64,000 nt of DNA from DASRIA01 sp035650255 (GTDB taxonomy: Bacteria > Actinomycetota > Thermoleophilia > Solirubrobacterales > JBBDJG01). Below are positions 48,609-58,960 of this stretch, piece by piece. A program made the translations under genes and the position numbers. The stretch covers positions 1-64,000 of the forward strand of contig DASRIA010000052.1 of the NCBI GenBank assembly GCA_035650255.1, in the 5' to 3' direction. Under the pieces are notes generated by a model. That model ran no database searches, was not told where the DNA came from, and worked only from the letters and a program-made list of their open reading frames with translations. How positions within the stretch are numbered: position 1 is the stretch's first letter; each line of letters begins with the position of its first letter.

Positions 48609-51032
48609 CTACTCCACCACGCGCAGCGTCGAGGGGATGTCCATCCGGCGCAGGCGGCGGGCCATCAGCAGCGGCGCGAGCGCCACGGCGCCGATCCCGA
48701 CCGCGAGCGCGATCAGGATCGAACCGCTGCCCAGCGTGACGACCGGGCCCAGGTCGGGGAGGGTCTCGCCCAGCAGCTCGTTCATCGTCCAGCTCACGAC
48801 GGCCACGCCGCCGAGGATGCCGATCAGAGTGCCGAGCGCGCCCACGAAGACGCTCTCGGCGACGGCCAGGCGCAGCCCGGAGCGCACCGGCACGCCGAAC
48901 GCGAACAGGGTCGCGTACTCGCGGCGCCGCTCGTCCATCGAGATGCTGGCCGAGTTGAATGCCATCAGCAGCGCGAGGAAGAGGGTCACCGTCTCGGTGA
49001 CCGTGATCACCTCCCTGAACTCGTCGACCGCCTGCTTCACCTCCCTGGCCTCGGCGGCGACCGGCTGCACGGACGCGACCCCGGGCCGGCCGAACAGCGA
49101 ACGCTGTGCCTCCTGCTCGGAGACGCCCCGCGCAGGCACCACCGTGACGCGATTGGCCTGGCCCGCGAGCCCGAACAGCGGCGCCTGGCCGCGGTCCATG
49201 TAGGCGAAGATGCGCAGCGGATTGGGGTGTACCCCGGCGACGGGCACGCGCGTGTCCACCTGGTCGATCACGGTGCCGCGGCGGACGGGATGGCGCAGGG
49301 TCAGCTCGTCGCCCACGTCCAGCTCGAGGTCGTCCGCTGCCTTGCGGGCGATCACGATCCCGCGGCTTCCGGCGCGCAGCGTGCCGTCCTCGACCGTCGG
49401 AGTCCACAGGGCGCTGCGCGGGTCGACCAAAGTCACCGCGACGTCGATGCTCTCCCCGCGTGCGCGCAGCTCACCCGCCAGCCGCAGCGTCGGCTCGGCT
49501 GTGTCGATCTCCGGTGTGCGCTCGAGGTCGCGCACCGCGCGCGAATCGCGCGGGTGGAACCCGTCGAGCTGGACGTCGAGGCGGTTCGGGGTCTGGCGCA
49601 GGGTCTCCTTTTCGATGCCGTCGACGGTGGCTCCGAAGGAGTCGAACATCCCCGACAGCGCGACGACCGTCGTGATCACCGCGGCCAGCCCGAGCATCGT
49701 CATGATCGTGCGGCGCGGGGCGCGCACGACGTTTCGCAAGGGCATCTGCGCGAGGCTCGAACCAGGCAGCCGGATGCGCTTCAACAGCGGGGCGAAGCCA
49801 CCGCCCTTGGCCGACCGGAAGCCGACCCGGATCGCCTCGACCGGCGAGACCCGCACACCGCGCCACACTGGGTACGCCGTGGCGGCGAGGGGCAGGATGA
49901 GCCCGAGGGTCGCCGCCACCGCGAAGACCTCGCCGCGAAACGACGCGGCGTAGCTGGGCAGCGGAAGCTGCTCGCGGAGCACGTCGCTGAGCCAGGCGGC
50001 GAATGCGATGCCGATCGCCAGGCCGAGCACGACCCCGAGCAGCGCGATCTGCACACCCATCAGGACCGGTCGCAGTGCGAGCAGGCGCGGTGGCACGCCC
50101 AGCGCCATGCCCACGCCGATCTCGCGCCGCTCGGACTCCACGACACGGCTGATCAGGTTGAACGCCGCCAGCGCGGCTCCGCCCAGCACGAGAAACGCGA
50201 ACACGTCGAGGATGCGCTGGTCGTTGCGGGCATCGCTGTACAGGACGCGGTAGGCGGGCTCGTCCGTGCCGCGGGTGACCGTCGTGCCCACTTGGGGGAG
50301 GGCCCGGTCGAGCGCGGATCGCACCGAGCGCTCCGCGGTCTGCACGTCGACCCCGGGGTCGAGCCGCAGCACGGCCTGGTTCACCTGGCCGGGCCGCCCG
50401 GCCGCTCTTTGGGCCGTGCGCAGCGGCGCGTGCACGACGGCAAACGTGGCCTCGCCGCCGAATCCGGTCCCCGAGACGATGAAGAACTGCGGCGCGTGCA
50501 CCTGCCCCGCGTACGGGACCCTGCCCAGCCCGGCCAGGCGGACGTGCCCGGCAGGTGGGAGCCCATAGTGGCTTGCAAACGCGCGGTCGAGCACCACCGT
50601 GCTGGTGCGCGCGTCGCCAGGGCCGAGGGTCCGGCCCGTATGGGCCGCGAGCGCGTCGACGCGGGGGCCCTTGCCGGTGGGAATCCCGACGATCTGGCCG
50701 GGCACCAGCACCGTCTGCCCGCGAGTGGAGGCATCCACCTGGGTCGGCACGATCAAGCGCTCCTGCACCGCGCGGACGCCGGCGGTGCCGCTCAGCGTGG
50801 CCGCGAGCCGTCCGGCTCGCAGATGGCCGCCCTGGCTCAGGTCCACGCGCAGGTCGTGATAGGCGAGCTGGGAGAAGCTGCGGTCGTTCGATTGCTCGCG
50901 CCACTCCTGCATGCCGCCGAGCCCGCCGTACAGCCCCGTGCCGATCGCAATCACGAGCGACGTCGCGACCACCTGGACCCAGCGGCGGCGCAGATCCCGC
51001 CGCGACCATCGCAGCCAGAAGCGCCGCGACAT
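48609..51032 (-). CDS. FtsX-like ABC permease (MacB/LolC-type, two-domain)
   Basis: The 807-residue protein has an N-terminal helix near residue 20 and a large extracytoplasmic domain. Membrane helices follow near 270-400, then a second domain and C-terminal helices from about 680. FtsX-like blocks are VFAFLVLGGAALAAFNLISR, MTMLGLAAVITTVVALSG and VTLFLALLMAFNSASISMDE. This is the two-FtsX-domain layout of transporters that move lipids, toxins or antibiotics across the membrane, or act by mechanical coupling. The ATG (51032-51030) overlaps the TGA of the upstream ATPase gene by one base (TGATG), so subunits are coupled. Confidence 0.92.
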   Translation of the reverse strand: MSRRFWLRWSRRDLRRRWVQVVATSLVIAIGTGLYGGLGGMQEWREQSNDRSFSQLAYHDLRVDLSQGGHLRAGRLAATLSGTAGVRAVQERLIVPTQVDASTRGQTVLVPGQIVGIPTGKGPRVDALAAHTGRTLGPGDARTSTVVLDRAFASHYGLPPAGHVRLAGLGRVPYAGQVHAPQFFIVSGTGFGGEATFAVVHAPLRTAQRAAGRPGQVNQAVLRLDPGVDVQTAERSVRSALDRALPQVGTTVTRGTDEPAYRVLYSDARNDQRILDVFAFLVLGGAALAAFNLISRVVESERREIGVGMALGVPPRLLALRPVLMGVQIALLGVVLGLAIGIAFAAWLSDVLREQLPLPSYAASFRGEVFAVAATLGLILPLAATAYPVWRGVRVSPVEAIRVGFRSAKGGGFAPLLKRIRLPGSSLAQMPLRNVVRAPRRTIMTMLGLAAVITTVVALSGMFDSFGATVDGIEKETLRQTPNRLDVQLDGFHPRDSRAVRDLERTPEIDTAEPTLRLAGELRARGESIDVAVTLVDPRSALWTPTVEDGTLRAGSRGIVIARKAADDLELDVGDELTLRHPVRRGTVIDQVDTRVPVAGVHPNPLRIFAYMDRGQAPLFGLAGQANRVTVVPARGVSEQEAQRSLFGRPGVASVQPVAAEAREVKQAVDEFREVITVTETVTLFLALLMAFNSASISMDERRREYATLFAFGVPVRSGLRLAVAESVFVGALGTLIGILGGVAVVSWTMNELLGETLPDLGPVVTLGSGSILIALAVGIGAVALAPLLMARRLRRMDIPSTLRVVE

Positions 51033-51802
51033 CACCAGTGCAGCTCGGAGATCTCCGCGCGCCCGCCCTCGGGCGACCCGTCGGAGACGACCCTGCCGCT
51101 CGACAGCTCGATCACGCGGTGCGCAATCCGGGCGATCTCGCGGTTGTGGGTCACGATCAGGACGGATGTCGCCGACTCGTGCGTTTGCTCGTGCAGGAGC
51201 TCGAGGATCTGGACGCCCGTCCGGAAGTCGAGCTCGCCGGTCGGCTCGTCGGCGAGCAGGACCGGGTTGCCGGTGGCCACCGCGCGTGCGATCGCGACAC
51301 GCTGCTGCTCGCCGCCCGAAAGCTCATGCGGAAAGTGCTGCAGGCGCTCGCCCAGCCCGACCCGCTCGAGCGTCGCGGTCGCCACCTCGCGGGCATCTCG
51401 ATGGCGACCCGTGACGTCGACGCCGAACTCCACGTTCTCCAGCGCCGTGAGCGCGGGGAACAGGTTGAAGGTCTGGAAGATGAAGCTCACCCCGTGACGG
51501 CGGAAGCGGAACAGCTCCTTGCGCGACGCCTTGGTGATGTCCTTTCCCGCAACCATGACCGTGCCCGTGGTGGGGGAGTCGAGCGCGCCGATCATGTTCA
51601 GCAGCGTCGTCTTGCCGCTGCCCGAGGGCCCGAGCACGACGATGAACTCACGCTCGGCGACATCGAGGCTCACGTCGTCGAGGGCGGTGACGGTCACGTC
51701 CCCGAGCCGGTACCGGCGCGAGACGCCGTGCAGCTCGATTACCGAGCGCTCGTCCACGCCTCGCGGAAGGACGGTGCTGGCCGGGGCGGGTCGGACGTCC
51801 AC
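51032..51802 (-). CDS. MacB/LolD-type ABC transporter ATPase
   Basis: The 256-residue protein has Walker A GPSGSGKTTLLNMIGALD, the Q-loop FIFQTFNLFPALTALENVEF, signature LSGGEQQRVAIARA, Walker B LLADEPTGELD, and a switch His in LIVTHNREIARIAHRV. NLFPALTALENV and GELD are characteristic of MacB/LolD family ATPases. It forms a pair with the FtsX-like permease immediately downstream. ATP hydrolysis should drive conformational changes that the permease converts to substrate export or extraction. Confidence 0.94.
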   Translation of the reverse strand: MDVRPAPASTVLPRGVDERSVIELHGVSRRYRLGDVTVTALDDVSLDVAEREFIVVLGPSGSGKTTLLNMIGALDSPTTGTVMVAGKDITKASRKELFRFRRHGVSFIFQTFNLFPALTALENVEFGVDVTGRHRDAREVATATLERVGLGERLQHFPHELSGGEQQRVAIARAVATGNPVLLADEPTGELDFRTGVQILELLHEQTHESATSVLIVTHNREIARIAHRVIELSSGRVVSDGSPEGGRAEISELHW

Positions 51803-51881
51803 GTCCGGCCCAATCTAAGCGTCCCGTCCGGTCTGCGCATGGGACGTTCGCCGCGCGCGAGGTCGGTAGAAACCCCGGATG

Positions 51882-53297
51882 TCAGGGGACCCGATGGACC
51901 TCGAGCAGGTTCGTGCCCAGGCCCTGTCCCGCGAGGCCGGCGGTGATGCCGATCAGCTGGCCGGACCGCACCAGCCCGAGGTCCCGCGCGCGCACCGCGC
52001 AGCCGGTGAGCAGGTCGTCGAGCGTGGGCGCCTCCTGGTGGTGGGCGGAGGTCACGCCGAACAGCAGCGACAGGCGACGCACGGTGGCCGGCCGCTCCGA
52101 GAGCGCGAGCACGGGGATGCGAGGCCGGTGTGCCGCCACCAGCCGCGCGGTGCGGCCGCTGCGGGTCGGGACGACGAGCGCGGCCAGGTCGAGCTGATAG
52201 GCGGCGACGACCGCGCTGTAGGAGACGGTGTCGGCCACGTCGTGCCCCACGTGGCGCGTGCGCTTCGTGAGCCACTCGTCGTAGGGGAGGTGCTGCTCGG
52301 TCACCTCGGCGATGCGGGACATCATGCGCACGGCGTCGACGGGGTACTGGCCGATGGCCGTCTCCTCGGACAGCATCAGGGCGTCGGTCCCGTCCCACAC
52401 GGCGTTCGCCACGTCCGTCGCCTCGGCCCGCGTGGGGCGGGTGGACCGGACCATGGACGCCAGCATCTGGGTCGCGGTGATGCACGGCTTGGAGTACTGG
52501 CCGGCCAGCGCGAGCAGCCGCTTCTGGATGAAGGGGATCTCCTCGATCGGAACCTCGATCCCGAGGTCGCCGCGCGCCACCATGATGCCGCCGGTGCATG
52601 CCTGCACGATCTCCTCGGCGTTCTCGGCCGCCTCGGCCTTCTCGATCTTCGCGATCACCGGAATGTCGGCGCCCCGTTCGGCCAGGCGGGCGTGCACCGG
52701 GTCGAGGTCGCTCGCGTGCCGCACGAACGAGACGGCCAGCAGGTCGATTTCCTGCTCGCACGCGAAGTCGACCCAGTCGAGGTCCGATTCCCCGACGGCC
52801 GCCGGCAGGGCTTCGACCCCCGGCAGGTTCATGCCCTGGTGCGACGCGACCGTCCCCGGCGTCTCGACCCGAGTCAGCACGTGCGATTCGCCCGTGTCCT
52901 GGACACGCAGCCGGATGGAGCCGTCCGCCAGGTAGATCACGTCGTCGCGCTTCACCGCCTCGGGAAGTCCCTCCCATCCGACCGGGATCGTGTCCCGCCC
53001 GGACGAGCCCGAGTTCGCGGTCAGCGTCAGCGACTGGCCGTTGCGCAGGTGCATCACGCCGCCCTCGATGTCGCCGAGCCGCAGCTTCGGCCCGGGGATG
53101 TCGCCCAGGATGCCCACCTCGCGGCCGGCCTGCGCGGCTGCCTTGCGCGCCATCTGGACGAGGCGCGCATGGTCGTCGCGGGTGCCGTGGGAGAAGTTGA
53201 GCCGCAGCACGTCGGCGCCGACGGAGATCAGGCCGCTGAGGATCTCGGGGTTGTGGGTCGCAGGCCCGAGGGTGGCCACGATCTTGGTGCGGCGCAT
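51882..53297 (-). CDS. pyk: Pyruvate kinase
   Basis: The 471-residue protein shows the pyruvate kinase core: TKIVATLGPATHNPEILSGL, LNFSHGTRDDHARL, LGDIPGPKLRLGDI, IAKIEKAEAAEN, GIMVARGDLGIEVPIEEIPF and TATQMLASMVRSTRPTRAE. The C-terminal effector-type domain follows. It converts phosphoenolpyruvate and ADP to pyruvate and ATP at the end of glycolysis. Either ATG (53306 or 53297) could start translation; 53297 is used because MRRTKIVATLGPA is the conserved beginning. There is no strong ribosome site. It lies just downstream of the xylose-type importer genes on the same strand. Confidence 0.96.
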   Translation of the reverse strand: MRRTKIVATLGPATHNPEILSGLISVGADVLRLNFSHGTRDDHARLVQMARKAAAQAGREVGILGDIPGPKLRLGDIEGGVMHLRNGQSLTLTANSGSSGRDTIPVGWEGLPEAVKRDDVIYLADGSIRLRVQDTGESHVLTRVETPGTVASHQGMNLPGVEALPAAVGESDLDWVDFACEQEIDLLAVSFVRHASDLDPVHARLAERGADIPVIAKIEKAEAAENAEEIVQACTGGIMVARGDLGIEVPIEEIPFIQKRLLALAGQYSKPCITATQMLASMVRSTRPTRAEATDVANAVWDGTDALMLSEETAIGQYPVDAVRMMSRIAEVTEQHLPYDEWLTKRTRHVGHDVADTVSYSAVVAAYQLDLAALVVPTRSGRTARLVAAHRPRIPVLALSERPATVRRLSLLFGVTSAHHQEAPTLDDLLTGCAVRARDLGLVRSGQLIGITAGLAGQGLGTNLLEVHRVP

Positions 53298-53346
53298 GCT
53301 TCGCATTATGCAGCCGCGGGCGCACCGGACCCGCGTGGGCGGACGA

Positions 53347-54554
53347 CTATGCCGCCCGGCCTGCCTGCTGGCGCTGCTGGCGCGTGACCGCGTCGAGCGT
53401 CACCGCCGCGAGCAGCACGGCGCCGGTGATCATGTACTTCACGTCGGAGTCGAGGCCGAGCAGGTCCATCCCGTTGGAGATCGAGCCGATCACGAGCGCG
53501 CCGAGGAGCGCGTGCCAGACGGATCCCCGGCCGCCGAACAGGCTTGTGCCGGCGATCACCGGACCGGCGATCGCGAGCAGGAGGAAGTCGCTGCCTCCCG
53601 ATGACTGGTTCACGGCAAGCAGCCGCGAGGCGGCGAGGATCCCGCCGGCGGCGGCCATCATCGAGCCCAGCGCGAACACGGTGATCTTGATGCGGTTGAT
53701 CCGGATCCCCGCGCGGCGCGCCGCCTCGGCGTTGCCACCCACGGCGAAGATGTGCCGGCCGAACCGCGTCCGCTTGGTGATGAACGCGAACAGGCCGCAG
53801 AACCCGATCAGGATCACCGCGGCCAGCGGCAGCCCGCGGTCCGAGTTCAAGATGGCGGTGGCGGCGATCAGGCCGCCCGCCACGACCACCGCGCGGGCCA
53901 GGAACGATGCCATCGGCCCCACCGGCAGACCGGCCGCCTGGCGCCGGCGGCGCTCCAGCAGCTCCACGGTGATGAAGGCGGCGATGCATCCCGCTGCGAT
54001 CGCCCAGCCGACGCTGTCCGCGAAGAACGTGTTGGTGAGATCCGTGATCGTGCTTTCCGGGAGGTTGACCGTGCCCGTGTCGCCGAGCACGTAGAGCAGG
54101 GCCCCCTGCCACCCAAGCAATCCGGCCAGCGTGACGACGAACGACGGGATCCCGAAGAAGGTCACCATCAGGCCGTAGAAGAGCCCGATCACCAGCCCGA
54201 CTGTCAGGCCCGCGACGATCGCCAGCTCCGGCAGCCAACCGTGCTTGACGCTCAGCACCGCCGTGACCGCGGCCGCGAGGCCGCTGACTGCGCCCACCGA
54301 CAGGTCGATCTCGCCCAGCAACAACACCAGCACCACCCCGACCGACACCGTGCCGACGGCGGCGATCTGAAGCATCAGGTTGGTCAGGTTGACCGCGCTC
54401 AGGAACCGGTCGTTCTGTGACTGGAAGATCAGCCAGATCACTCCCAGCAGCACGACGACCCGGACGGCGCCGAGCTCACCGTGAGCGATCTGCCGAAGCA
54501 GCCCGATCCGCGGCTCGGCCGGCTCCGCTGCCTGGGCGGGTTTCGCCTCGGTCG

Positions 54555-54558
<4 letters not shown>
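53347..54558 (-). CDS. xylH: Sugar ABC transporter permease, xylose-type
   Basis: The 403-residue protein has about ten predicted membrane helices and matches BPD_transp_2-type permeases of ribose/xylose importers: LGEIDLSVGAVSGLAAAVTA, GIPSFVVTLAGLLGWQGALL and FGRHIFAVGGNAEAARRAGI. The last motif is typical of RbsC/XylH. The ATG (54558-54556) overlaps the TGA of the ATPase gene as ATGA. With the ATPase and the binding protein it should import a pentose or similar sugar. Confidence 0.88.
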
Positions 54559-55370
<812 letters not shown>

Positions 55371-55407
55371 GTGGCAGCTCCTCTCCTCGTGCTCTCGGCA
55401 GGCGTGC

Positions 55408-56508
55408 CTACTGCTCGCTCAGACCCGCCTTTTGGCAGTCGTCGGCGTATGCCTGGGTGCAGATCTGGCTGACCTTCCAGTAGCCGTCCTTGACCACCGT
55501 GTCGGCGATGTTCTCGGTCGTCACCGCGACCGGCGTCAGGATGACCGACGGCACCTGCTTCTGGCCGTTGTCGACCTGCTCGTTGACGAGGTCGCCGGGC
55601 GGGTCGTCGCCCTGCGCGAGCGCCACTGCGAGCTCGGCTGCGCCCTCGGCCTCGGGCTTGATCGCCTTGTAGACGGTCATGAACTGCTCACCCGCGAGGA
55701 TGCGCTGGATCGCCGCCAGCTCCGCGTCCTGGCCGGTGGTCGGACGCGTACTCGGGTTGATCCCCGAGCCCTTCATTGCCGCGATCGCACCGCCGGCCGT
55801 GCCGTCGTTGGCCGCATAGACGCCCACGAACCCGTTCTTGCCCAGCGCCGTGATGGCCTGCTCCGCCTCCTGCTGGGCCTTGTCGGGGCTCCAGTCCGGC
55901 GTGTCGAACTCGCGGCCGATCTTGAAGCCGCTCTTGTCGAGCACGCTGTGGGCGCCCTTCTTGAACAGCTTGGCGTTGTTGTCGGTGGGAGCGCCGTTGA
56001 TCATGAAGATCGATCCGCTCTTGCCGTCTTCCTTCAGCTTGTCCACGAGGCTCTGCCCCTGGAGCCGGCCGACCTGCTCGTTGTCGAACGAGATGTAGTA
56101 ATCGATGTCGGCGTCCGTGATCAGCCGGTCATAGCTGATCACCGGGATGTCCGATTGCTTCGCGCGCCGGACCACCACCGAGGCCGCCGCGGAGTCGACC
56201 GGGTCGAGCACCATCACGTCGACGTTCTCGGTGATCGCCGCCTCGGCCTGCTGCTGCTGGCGCGCGGCGTCCTGGTTCGCGTTCGAGTAGACGATCTCGC
56301 AGTCCGAGCAGAGGTCCTTGACCTTCTTCTCGAAGAGCGGCCTGTCCTGGGTCTCGTAGCGCGCCGTCTTGCTCTCAGGCAGCAGCAGCGCGATCTTCCC
56401 TCCGCCGCCGCCGCCGTCGTCGCTGCCGCAGGCGGCTATCAGCACGCTGAGCGCCAGCGTCGCGGCGAGCACCAGCACGGCTCGGGTCAAGTGTGTTGCA
56501 CGGTCCAC
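55408..56508 (-). CDS. xylF: Xylose-type sugar-binding lipoprotein
   Basis: The 366-residue protein has a lipoprotein signal with lipobox LIAACGSDD (Cys near residue 27) and a periplasmic-binding-protein type 1 fold. VISYDRLITDADIDYYISFD followed by NEQVGRLQGQ is the XylF-like signature (binding of D-xylose or a similar sugar). A Gly-rich linker follows the lipidated Cys. GTG 56508 has GAGGAGGAG just upstream. Gene order binding protein, ATPase, permease matches importer operons. A hairpin lies upstream of the start. Confidence 0.88.
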   Translation of the reverse strand: MDRATHLTRAVLVLAATLALSVLIAACGSDDGGGGGGKIALLLPESKTARYETQDRPLFEKKVKDLCSDCEIVYSNANQDAARQQQQAEAAITENVDVMVLDPVDSAAASVVVRRAKQSDIPVISYDRLITDADIDYYISFDNEQVGRLQGQSLVDKLKEDGKSGSIFMINGAPTDNNAKLFKKGAHSVLDKSGFKIGREFDTPDWSPDKAQQEAEQAITALGKNGFVGVYAANDGTAGGAIAAMKGSGINPSTRPTTGQDAELAAIQRILAGEQFMTVYKAIKPEAEGAAELAVALAQGDDPPGDLVNEQVDNGQKQVPSVILTPVAVTTENIADTVVKDGYWKVSQICTQAYADDCQKAGLSEQ

Positions 56509-56523
56509 GGTCTCCTCCTCTCT

Positions 56524-56544
56524 CGGCCGGTTTCCCACCGGCCG
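56524..56544. other. Hairpin upstream of the sugar-binding protein gene
   Basis: CGGCCGGT and ACCGGCCG form an 8-bp stem (9 with the flanking T-A pair) around a TTCCC loop. It lies in the 50-bp gap between the Gfo/Idh/MocA gene stop and the GTG of the binding protein. It could terminate the oxidoreductase mRNA, or mark a processing site that raises expression of the binding protein relative to neighbours. No T-run follows on the minus strand. Confidence 0.5.
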
Positions 56545-56558
56545 AACGTGGCGCTCCC

Positions 56559-57641
56559 TCACCCCATCCGATCCCTTGCTGGCATCGTAGTCTCAATCGC
56601 CTCGCCCTCGCGGACTGAGCGCCGCGCCGCATCGATCACTGCGAGCACCGCAATCGCCTCGTCCACCACCACAGGCGGCGACGCCCCGCCGCGCAATGCC
56701 GCGACCAGCCCCTCGTAGAAACGCTCGTACGCGCCTCGCTTGGTGGGGACTGCGCGCAGGTCGTCCAGTGCGCCGAGGCGGCCCCATGCGTGCTCGGGCT
56801 CCTCTCCCCAGCGGGGCGACTCCGGTGTCATGCCTGCCTCGAGCTGGCCCTCCTGGACGTCCAGGCCGTGCTTCACATATGCGGCTTGCGACCCCAGCAC
56901 GCGCATGCGCGGGCCGAGTTGCGCGGCGACTGCGCTCACCCACAGGTGCGAGCGCACCCCGTTCGCGTGCGTGATGGCGACGAAGGCGTCGTCGTCGACC
57001 TGCGCCTCGCCTCGCCGCCGGTCGATCTCCGCGTACACCGCGCGGGCGGAGCCGAAGAGCTGTAGGGCCTGGTCGATCAGATGGCTGCCGAGGTCGAGCA
57101 GCACCCCGCCGCCCTCTTCGGCCGCGGGCAGTTCACGCCACCCGGGCTTGATGGCCGGCCGCCAGCGCTCGAAGCGCGACTCGAAGCGCGCCACGTCGCC
57201 GAGTGCGCCGCTCTCGATCAGGTCGCGGAGGGTGAGGAAGTCCCCGTCCCAGCGCCGGTTGTGGAACACGGTCAGGAGCAGCTCCCGCTCGGCGGCCGTG
57301 GTGGCGAGCGCGCGGGCGGCGGCGGCGGTCGTCGCGAGGGGCTTGTCGACGACAACGTGCAGGCCCGCAGCGAGCGCTGCTTCGGCGAGCGGGACGTGGG
57401 TGCGGTTCGGAGTGGCGACCACGGCGACGTCGAACTCCGCCGCGCGCGCCCAGGCCTCCGCCGGCGAGGGCAGGAGCGCCGTTCCCGGATGGCGCTCCCC
57501 GGCGGCCCGGCGGCGGCCGGGGTCCGCCGTCACCACAGCTTCGAGGGTCATGTCCGGCGAGGCCGCGATCAGCGGCGCATGGAAGACGCGCCCGGCCAGT
57601 CCGTAGCCCAGCAGCACCGCTCGCACCGGCGGGGACGGCAC
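56559..57641 (-). CDS. Gfo/Idh/MocA-family oxidoreductase
   Basis: The 360-residue protein starts with VRAVLLGYGLAGRVFHAPLI, the Rossmann glycine motif G-x-G-x-x-G. It has VVDKPLATTAAAARAL, the DKP motif where most members have EKP, and LLDLGSHLIDQALQLFGSAR with the catalytic His. Such enzymes oxidise sugars, inositols or related polyols using NAD(P). The position directly upstream of the xylose-type importer on the same strand suggests sugar catabolism. A small gene of 95 codons precedes it by 3 bp. Confidence 0.9.
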   Translation of the reverse strand: MPSPPVRAVLLGYGLAGRVFHAPLIAASPDMTLEAVVTADPGRRRAAGERHPGTALLPSPAEAWARAAEFDVAVVATPNRTHVPLAEAALAAGLHVVVDKPLATTAAAARALATTAAERELLLTVFHNRRWDGDFLTLRDLIESGALGDVARFESRFERWRPAIKPGWRELPAAEEGGGVLLDLGSHLIDQALQLFGSARAVYAEIDRRRGEAQVDDDAFVAITHANGVRSHLWVSAVAAQLGPRMRVLGSQAAYVKHGLDVQEGQLEAGMTPESPRWGEEPEHAWGRLGALDDLRAVPTKRGAYERFYEGLVAALRGGASPPVVVDEAIAVLAVIDAARRSVREGEAIETTMPARDRMG

Positions 57642-57644
57642 CGG

Positions 57645-57932
57645 CTAGTCCTCGAGGTCGAGGCCGGAGAGGAACTCCTCCGCCTCGCTCCACCGCCCCG
57701 GCGGGACGCGCAGCGAGATGTCCCCCCGACCGAAGCGGTCGGGCTGCCAGTCCGCGGTGATCACGGCCTCCATGCCTGCCTCCTCGAGGTGCTGGCGCCA
57801 GGCCTTCGCCGTCTCCACGTCGCCGAAGTCGTGCACCACGTCCCAGTCGTCGAACCGGGGGTCTCCGACGTGCAGCTCGCGCTGCCCGGGCGCGGGCCGG
57901 GTGCCACGTGCGCGGCGGCGCAGCCAACTCAT
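57645..57932 (-). CDS. Small acidic protein of unknown function
   Basis: The 95-residue protein has a pattern FDDWDVVHDFGDVETAKAWR, then HLEEAGMEAVITADWQP, and a C-terminal EAEEFLSGLDLED. This resembles small signal-transducing proteins with an alpha-beta sandwich in which a helix-strand repeats (DUF2007-like), but the match is weak. Its stop is 3 bp before the start of the oxidoreductase. It diverges from the epimerase operon over 41 bp, so both directions share a short promoter region. Confidence 0.6.
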   Translation of the reverse strand: MSWLRRRARGTRPAPGQRELHVGDPRFDDWDVVHDFGDVETAKAWRQHLEEAGMEAVITADWQPDRFGRGDISLRVPPGRWSEAEEFLSGLDLED

Positions 57933-57973
57933 GGTCCGTAGTATCCGCCACGGCCAACGATGGGAGGTGCCAC

Positions 57974-58951
57974 ATGAAAGCGTTCGTGACGGGGGGAACC
58001 GGCTTCATCGGCAGCCGGGTCGTGCGGAGGCTGCGCGACCGCGGCGACGAGGTCGTGGCGCTGGTGCGCTCTCCCGGCAAGGCGTCGGACCTGCGCGAGC
58101 TCGGGTGCGAGCTGGTGGAGGGAGACCTGTCTTCGGAGCAGGCGATCCGCGCGGGAGTGCGTGGCTGCGACGCCGTGTTCCACATCGCCGCCGTCTACAA
58201 GGTCGGCATCCCGGCCTCCGAGCGCGATGCGATGCGCGACGCGAACGTGGGCGGCACCGAGCGCGTGCTCGACGCGGCGCTCGACGCCGGCGTGGGTCGC
58301 GTCGTCTATGTCTCGACCGTGGCCGTCTTCGGCAACACGCACGGCGAGGTCGTGGACGAGACCTACGTCCGCAACGGCGAGGACTTCCTGTCCTGCTACG
58401 ACGAGACGAAGTGGCAGTCGCACCAGGTGGCGCTCGACCGGATCCGCCAGGGAGCCCCGATCGTGATCGTCCAGCCGGGCGGCGTCTACGGGCCCGGGGA
58501 CCACTCGGAGCTCGGCAACATGATCGATCAGGCTGCGACCGGAAAGCTCAAGCTGAAGATGTTTCCCGAGACCGGCTTCAACCTGGTCCACGTCGATGAC
58601 GTGGCCGACGGCATCCTGCTCGCGTACGACAGGGGCGAGACCGGCCAGTCCTACGTGCTCGGCGGCCAGATATCGAAGATGGGCGAGCTGGTCGAGAAAG
58701 TGTCGGAGATCGCCGGGCGCAAGGCTCCCACGCGGGAGCTGCCGGCGGCGCTGATGAAGATGGCGATCCCGATCGGGCCGCTGGTCGGAAAGGCGATGGG
58801 CTTCCCGCCCAATCTGCGTGAGCTGATCCGCACCTCGGACGGGGTCACGTTCTGGGCAAAGGACGACAAGGCGCGCCGCGAGCTGGGCTATGCGCCGCGG
58901 GACATGGACACCGGCCTGCGCCAGACGCTCGCGCAGAGTCAGACAGGCTAG
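57974..58951 (+). CDS. NAD-dependent epimerase/dehydratase-like extended SDR
   Basis: The 325-residue protein begins MKAFVTGGTGFIGSRVVRR, an extended SDR dinucleotide motif. It has CDAVFHIAAVYKVGIPASE, YVSTVAVFGNTHG and the catalytic tyrosine/lysine in YDETKWQSHQVAL, followed by VIVQPGGVYGPGDHSELGNM. The 3' end carries ARRELGYAPRDMDTGLRQTL, typical for these enzymes. Substrate classes include dihydroflavonol-like and nucleotide sugars, so the role is open. GGGAGG precedes ATG 57974. It heads a five-gene plus-strand cassette. Confidence 0.85.
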   Translation: MKAFVTGGTGFIGSRVVRRLRDRGDEVVALVRSPGKASDLRELGCELVEGDLSSEQAIRAGVRGCDAVFHIAAVYKVGIPASERDAMRDANVGGTERVLDAALDAGVGRVVYVSTVAVFGNTHGEVVDETYVRNGEDFLSCYDETKWQSHQVALDRIRQGAPIVIVQPGGVYGPGDHSELGNMIDQAATGKLKLKMFPETGFNLVHVDDVADGILLAYDRGETGQSYVLGGQISKMGELVEKVSEIAGRKAPTRELPAALMKMAIPIGPLVGKAMGFPPNLRELIRTSDGVTFWAKDDKARRELGYAPRDMDTGLRQTLAQSQTG

Positions 58952-58960
58952 GAGGAGCGC